Shown here in pieces: positions 6,914 to 10,143 of a stretch of DNA of 10,143 bases. Below the pieces are notes generated by a model, which was not told the DNA's origin, did not search any database, and saw only the letters and a program-made list of their open reading frames with translations. The position numbers were made by a program, and so were the translations under genes. Location of the stretch: the NCBI GenBank assembly GCA_958447445.1, contig CAUDAE010000070.1:1-10143 (forward strand), written 5' to 3'. Origin of the DNA: an uncultured Collinsella sp. GTDB lineage: Bacteria > Actinomycetota > Coriobacteriia > Coriobacteriales > Coriobacteriaceae. Within the stretch, counting starts at the first letter, position 1. Every line of letters begins with the position of its first letter.

Positions 6914-8860
6914 GTGCGTGTGGCCGGTCACGACAACATTCCAACACTCGCCGAGCAGGTTTCGCGCGTTCCCACGCAGCCCGGATGTTACCTTTGGAAA
7001 GATGCCAAGGGCGATGTCATCTACGTTGGCAAGGCGAAAAACCTGCGTTCCCGTATGCGCCAGTACGTGACGCTGCAGGATGAGCGCCAAAAAATACCGC
7101 TCATGATGCAATTGGTTGCGAGCTTTGACTACATCGTTGTCGAAACCGAGCATGAGGCGCTTGTACTCGAGCGCAACCTGATCGGCCAGTACCATCCGTA
7201 CTTTAACGTCGACCTCAAGGATGACAAGAGCTACCCCTTTATCGCCATTACAAAGGGCGACCTGTATCCCGCTATCAAATATACGCGCGAGCGCCATAAG
7301 CCGGGAACGCGCTATTTTGGACCCTATACCGATAGCCGTGCGGCACGTGAGACGATAGATACGCTGCGCAAGGTTATCCCCATCTGCTCCGCATCCTGTG
7401 CGGAGTGGCGTCGTTGTCGTCGTATCGTCGAGTCCCACAAGGGCGAGGAAGACATCGTCAATATGATTTGCGCGCAAAACGGGCGTCCCTGCTTTGACTA
7501 CCATGTCGGGCGCGGCCCGGGTGCGTGTGTCGGCGCGATTTCTCCTACGGACTATGCCAAGAACGTCAAACGTGTCGAGCGCTTTTTGTCGGGCCATCGC
7601 AAGGATGTCGTCGATGAGCTGACCTCCGAGATGACGGATGCCGCCGAGGCGCTCGACTTTGAGCGCGCGGCACGCGTCAAACGTCGTTTGGAGGTCATCA
7701 GGGGTCTGGACGATCGTCAGCAAGTCGTTTTTCCCTCCAGTGTCGATATCGATGTCATCGGTTTCTATCGCGAGGAGACCATCTCTGCCGCTTGCGTCTT
7801 CGTCGTTCGCGAGGGCCGAACAGTTCGCACCTGCGAGTTTATTCTCGACAAGGGCTTTGATGTTGACGAGGAAGAGCTCCAGTCGGGCTTTCTTAAGCGC
7901 TATTACGATGAGACGGCTGATATTCCAGCTGAGATAAACCTCTCTGTCGAGCTTGAGGATGCGGAGGCGCTGGGGGAGTGGCTTGCAGGCAAGCGCGAGC
8001 GTTCCTGCCATCTCCATAGGCCGCAGCGTGGCGAAAAGCACCGTTTGCTCGATATGGCATCCAAAAATGCACGCCATGCCCTCATGCGCTACATGATGCG
8101 AACGGGGTACGCTGACGACCGCACGAATCAAGCGCTCCTGGAACTCGAAAGCGCGCTGGCGCTGCCGGCGCCGCCGATGCGTATCGAGTGCTTCGATATC
8201 TCGACGCTGCATGGAACCTTTACCGTCGCCTCGATGGTGGTGTTTACCAACGGACGCGCCGACAAGAGCCAGTACCGTCGTTTTAAAATTCAGGCCGAAT
8301 TGGACGAGGCAAACGACTTCGTGTCGATGTCCGAGGTTTTGGGACGACGCTATGCTCCCGAGCGCATGGCCGACGAGCGCTTTGGCTCGCGCCCCGATTT
8401 GCTCGTTGTCGATGGCGGTAAGCCGCAATTGACCGCTGCGATCAAGCAACTTGAGGCTCTTGGGCTCGATATACCGGTTTGTGGCTTGGCAAAGGCCGAT
8501 GAGGAGGTTTTCGTGCCTTGGGACGAGACTCCCGTCGTGCTGCCGACCGGGTCTGCTTCGCTCTATCTAATTAAACAGGTGCGCGATGAATCGCACCGTT
8601 TTGCAATCACATTCCATCGTGAGTTGCGTGATAAAGCCATGACAGTTTCGGTACTCGATGACGTTCCAGGCGTGGGACCCACCAGAAAACGTGCCCTTAT
8701 GCGCCATTTTGGCTCGATGAAGCGTTTGCGCGCGGCGAGCGAGCAAGAGATCGCGGAAGTTCGCGGCATACCTGCCGATGTTGCCAAGGCGGTCCACGAG
8801 GCGCTCGTTGCGTGGAATGCCGAGCGCGCCGAGGCGGCGGCTGGCCATTCCGATAGCTAA
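6914..8860 (+). CDS. uvrC: Excinuclease ABC subunit C (dual-incision nuclease)
   Basis: UvrC makes both cuts flanking a lesion bound by UvrB. The 648-residue product has all the domains in order. The N-terminal GIY-YIG nuclease (about 20-100) has PGCY, IYVGKAKNL, Y37, R47 and E86, matching Y29, R39 and E76 of T. maritima UvrC. A cysteine region spans 158-205. The UvrB-binding UVR motif is at about 230-264 (LDFERAARVKRRLEVI). The RNase H-like nuclease has ECFDIS (D428), LLVVDGGKPQ (D500) and DESHRFAITFHR (H561 or H568). A C-terminal helix-hairpin-helix begins at DVPGVGPTRKRAL. The start is GTG: 6914 directly abuts the murJ stop, and the alternative GTG at 6920, with a weak AGG 5 nt upstream, would remove two residues. 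Translation probably couples to murJ. In the cysteine region the third usual Fe-S ligand is Gly201, and a stretch of about 15 extra residues carries additional cysteines. Confidence 0.97.
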   Translation: MRVAGHDNIPTLAEQVSRVPTQPGCYLWKDAKGDVIYVGKAKNLRSRMRQYVTLQDERQKIPLMMQLVASFDYIVVETEHEALVLERNLIGQYHPYFNVDLKDDKSYPFIAITKGDLYPAIKYTRERHKPGTRYFGPYTDSRAARETIDTLRKVIPICSASCAEWRRCRRIVESHKGEEDIVNMICAQNGRPCFDYHVGRGPGACVGAISPTDYAKNVKRVERFLSGHRKDVVDELTSEMTDAAEALDFERAARVKRRLEVIRGLDDRQQVVFPSSVDIDVIGFYREETISAACVFVVREGRTVRTCEFILDKGFDVDEEELQSGFLKRYYDETADIPAEINLSVELEDAEALGEWLAGKRERSCHLHRPQRGEKHRLLDMASKNARHALMRYMMRTGYADDRTNQALLELESALALPAPPMRIECFDISTLHGTFTVASMVVFTNGRADKSQYRRFKIQAELDEANDFVSMSEVLGRRYAPERMADERFGSRPDLLVVDGGKPQLTAAIKQLEALGLDIPVCGLAKADEEVFVPWDETPVVLPTGSASLYLIKQVRDESHRFAITFHRELRDKAMTVSVLDDVPGVGPTRKRALMRHFGSMKRLRAASEQEIAEVRGIPADVAKAVHEALVAWNAERAEAAAGHSDS

Positions 8861-8960
8861 ACACGAGCCTAAACAACTGATATACATGATTGCGCGATTT
8901 TCAACCATTTATTTCGCCATGATTGCCTGCTGGTTTCGGGTTTTATTAACGCTAAAACGT

Positions 8961-8992
8961 TTGACTAACCCAAGCGAAAACCCTGCTATCCT
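8961..8992 (+). promoter_or_regulatory. Candidate promoter of the binding-protein gene
   Basis: TTGACT (8961-8966) matches the -35 consensus at five of six positions. TGCTATCCT (8984-8992) reads as an extended -10 (TGnTATnnT), with hexamer TATCCT at 8987-8992. The 20-nt spacer is longer than the usual 17-18, which the TG extension might offset. Transcription would start near 9000 and give a leader of about 225 nt. Confidence 0.5.
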
Positions 8993-9019
8993 GCGGGTTG
9001 ACGAAGACTGATATCTCAC

Positions 9020-9114
9020 CTCGCCGATACATACTGTCTGGCGAATCGTTTGTCAACGAATTCGGTGAACGGTAGTAAATACCGTTCAAGCGTATGTATG
9101 TATCGGTCGCCGAG
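9020..9114 (+). ncRNA. Structured mRNA leader with a three-way junction (class unknown)
   Basis: Complementary segments visible in the sequence predict a compact fold. P1 is an 11-bp perfect helix (9024-9034 with 9096-9106), which can be extended by CTCG/CGAG (9020-9023 with 9111-9114) across a 4-nt bulge. P2 is 9042-9050 with 9055-9064, nine pairs with one bulged A and a TGTC loop. P3 is a 9-bp perfect helix (9066-9074 with 9080-9088) with a GTAAA loop. P2 and P3 are separated by one base. It lies downstream of the predicted transcription start and about 110 nt before the start codon. Hallmarks of T-box, TPP, cobalamin, SAM, purine or glycine riboswitches are not apparent. It could be a ligand- or protein-sensing leader or an mRNA stabiliser. 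Confidence 0.5.
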
Positions 9115-9171
9115 CGCGGCACCTCAGTTGGGTTCGTCGGTAGGTAAGGTATATATCGTCCGCAAGTTGCG

Positions 9172-9195
9172 CGGGGGCAAGTCTAGGTGCTCCCG
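9172..9195 (+). promoter_or_regulatory. Hairpin shortly before the start codon, with a competing partner
   Basis: CGGGGGCA (9172-9179) pairs with TGCTCCCG (9188-9195), eight pairs including one G-U, round an 8-nt loop. It ends 19 nt before the AGGAGA ribosome site (9215-9220). No U-tract follows, so it is not an intrinsic terminator. Part of its loop and 3' arm, AGGTGC (9185-9190), could instead pair with GCACCT (9119-9124), just after the three-way junction. Confidence 0.35.
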
Positions 9196-9224
9196 AGTAA
9201 GATTCTCTATTGATAGGAGAAGAC

Positions 9225-10143
9225 ATGGCCATCATCAACAAGGGTATGTCCAGGCGTTCGTTCCTCGGCCTCACCGGCAGCGTCGCTGCTGTCGCAGGGC
9301 TTGGTCTCACCGGCTGCGGTGGCAGCTCTAACGACGAGGGTTCCGCTTCCGGTTCCACCGATTCCGCTAACCGTGGCGGCGGCGTGATCACCGCTGGTTC
9401 CGCTTACGCTCCGTCCAGCTTCGATCCCGCCAGCACCGGCTCCGCTGTGGGCCTGGGTGCTAACTGGCATGTCGTCGAGGGCCTCTACGGCATCGATTAC
9501 CACGACTACAGCACCTTCAACGAGCTCGCCACCGACGATCCCAAGTCTGTGGACGACACCACTTTCGAGGTCACCATCCGCAAGGGCGCCAAGTTCTCCG
9601 ATGGCACCGAGGTCACCGCTGACGATGTCGTTGCCTCCTACACTGCTTGCGCCGCTTCCGCTACCTATGCTCCGTTCTTCCAGCCCTTCGAGTCCATCGA
9701 GGCCAAGGACGCCAGCACCGTGACGGTCAAGACCAAGGTCCCCAACTTCTCCCTGCTCAAGGATCGTCTGGCCATCGTCCGCGTTACCCCGGCCACCCAG
9801 ACCGAGGAGGATCGCGCCAAGCAGCCGATCGGTTCCGGCCCCTGGATGTACGACTCTATCTCCGATACCGAGATCACTCTGGTTCCCAACCCCGAGTACA
9901 ACGGTGAGTATGCTGCCGAGGATAAGAAGATCCAGTACAGCATCCTGACCGACCCCACCGCTCGCGTTACCGCTCAGCAGGAGGGCTCCACGCTCGTTAT
10001 GGAGCTCGTTACCGCTGACGCCGTCGACCAGCTCGAGAGCGCCGGCTGCAAGATCGATAACGTTCAGGGTTTCGGCACCCGCTTCATCATGTTCAACGTC
10101 GCCAAGGAGCCTTGGAACAACGTCAAGGTCCGTCAGGCCGTCA
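9225..10143 (+). CDS. Peptide-type ABC transporter substrate-binding lipoprotein (SBP_bac_5), partial
   Basis: This is an open frame of 306 codons from the ATG at 9225 to the right edge; AGGAGA lies 4 nt upstream. The N-terminus has a twin-arginine motif SRRSFLG (9-15), a hydrophobic segment, and the lipobox LTGC with Cys31 as the lipidation site. The protein should therefore be exported folded by Tat and anchored to the outer face of the membrane. A Gly/Ser-rich linker follows. The binding domain shows family-5 signatures: TIRKGAKFSDGTEVTADDVV, then PIGSGPW, and FNVAKEPWNNVKVRQAV at the edge. Such proteins deliver oligopeptides (sometimes nickel or other solutes) to Opp/Dpp-type permeases; the ligand cannot be told from this fragment. 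Codons are strongly skewed to ACC, TCC, AAC, TTC, ATC and AAG, unlike uvrA or uvrC, suggesting high expression. Permease and ATPase genes would be expected beyond the edge. Confidence 0.9.
   Translation, partial: MAIINKGMSRRSFLGLTGSVAAVAGLGLTGCGGSSNDEGSASGSTDSANRGGGVITAGSAYAPSSFDPASTGSAVGLGANWHVVEGLYGIDYHDYSTFNELATDDPKSVDDTTFEVTIRKGAKFSDGTEVTADDVVASYTACAASATYAPFFQPFESIEAKDASTVTVKTKVPNFSLLKDRLAIVRVTPATQTEEDRAKQPIGSGPWMYDSISDTEITLVPNPEYNGEYAAEDKKIQYSILTDPTARVTAQQEGSTLVMELVTADAVDQLESAGCKIDNVQGFGTRFIMFNVAKEPWNNVKVRQAV

Larger units (their letters stand above)
8861..9224 (+). other. Non-coding interval between uvrC and the binding-protein gene
   Basis: These 364 bases hold no credible gene. The first ~100 are AT-rich and contain a 9-bp direct repeat (CATGATTGC at 8885-8893 and 8918-8926). 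A promoter-like sequence follows at 8961-8992. The remaining ~225 bases would be the transcribed leader of the downstream gene and are dominated by inverted repeats. I found no convincing terminator with a U-tract behind uvrC. Confidence 0.6.

Noticed and set aside
5456..8449. A 997-codon open frame on the minus strand, opposite murJ and uvrC.
   Set aside because: It spans two unmistakable genes and their junction. Its translation is rich in Arg, His, Gln and Asp with no recognisable domain, and it is explained by the GC-rich codon pattern of the sense strand, which rarely yields antisense stops.
9000..9224. A T-box or other known riboswitch as an explanation of the leader.
   Set aside because: I could not find the T-box antiterminator sequence (TGGNACCGCG-like), nor the conserved boxes of the TPP, cobalamin, SAM, purine or glycine classes. 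Only a covariance-model search could exclude divergent members.
9050..9331. A small plus-strand frame within the leader starting at TTG.
   Set aside because: It overlaps the binding-protein gene in another frame, has no ribosome site and runs through the inverted repeats of the leader.

Overview
The window looks like the chromosome of a coriobacterium, probably Collinsella or a close relative. This is inferred from gene content, moderately high GC coding sequence, the actinobacterial style of UvrA and MurJ, and a Tat-type lipoprotein of the peptide-binding family. No 16S or other marker is present, so the genus is a judgement and not a proof. The window is mostly housekeeping sequence. I see no phage, IS element, CRISPR array, tRNA or rRNA.

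Layout. (1) Positions 1-1522, minus strand: the N-terminal 507 codons of a lipoteichoic-acid-synthase-like membrane phosphotransferase, running off the left edge. (2) A 193-bp divergent intergenic region carrying a candidate LexA (SOS) box on the uvrA side. (3) 1716-4598, plus: uvrA, followed by a 10-bp perfect hairpin that may terminate transcription. (4) 4727-8860, plus: a tightly packed three-gene run, ybaK-like Cys-tRNA(Pro) deacylase, murJ (lipid II flippase) and uvrC, with gaps of 3 and about 0 nt. (5) 8861-9224: a 364-bp non-coding stretch with a plausible promoter and a strongly folded leader RNA, built round a three-way junction. (6) 9225 to the right edge, plus: the first 306 codons of a Tat-exported lipoprotein, the solute-binding subunit of a peptide-type ABC transporter, with codon use typical of a highly expressed gene.

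How it fits together. UvrA and UvrC are two of the three proteins of bacterial nucleotide excision repair (damage recognition and dual incision). UvrB is not in the window. uvrA probably has its own, possibly SOS-controlled, promoter, while uvrC is transcribed behind a tRNA-proofreading enzyme and the lipid II flippase. The LtaS-like protein and MurJ are both envelope-polymer proteins.

The most noteworthy signals are the structured leader upstream of the binding-protein gene, which matches no riboswitch class I can recognise, and the UvrC cysteine cluster, in which one of the four usual iron-sulfur ligands is replaced by glycine beside an insertion rich in extra cysteines.
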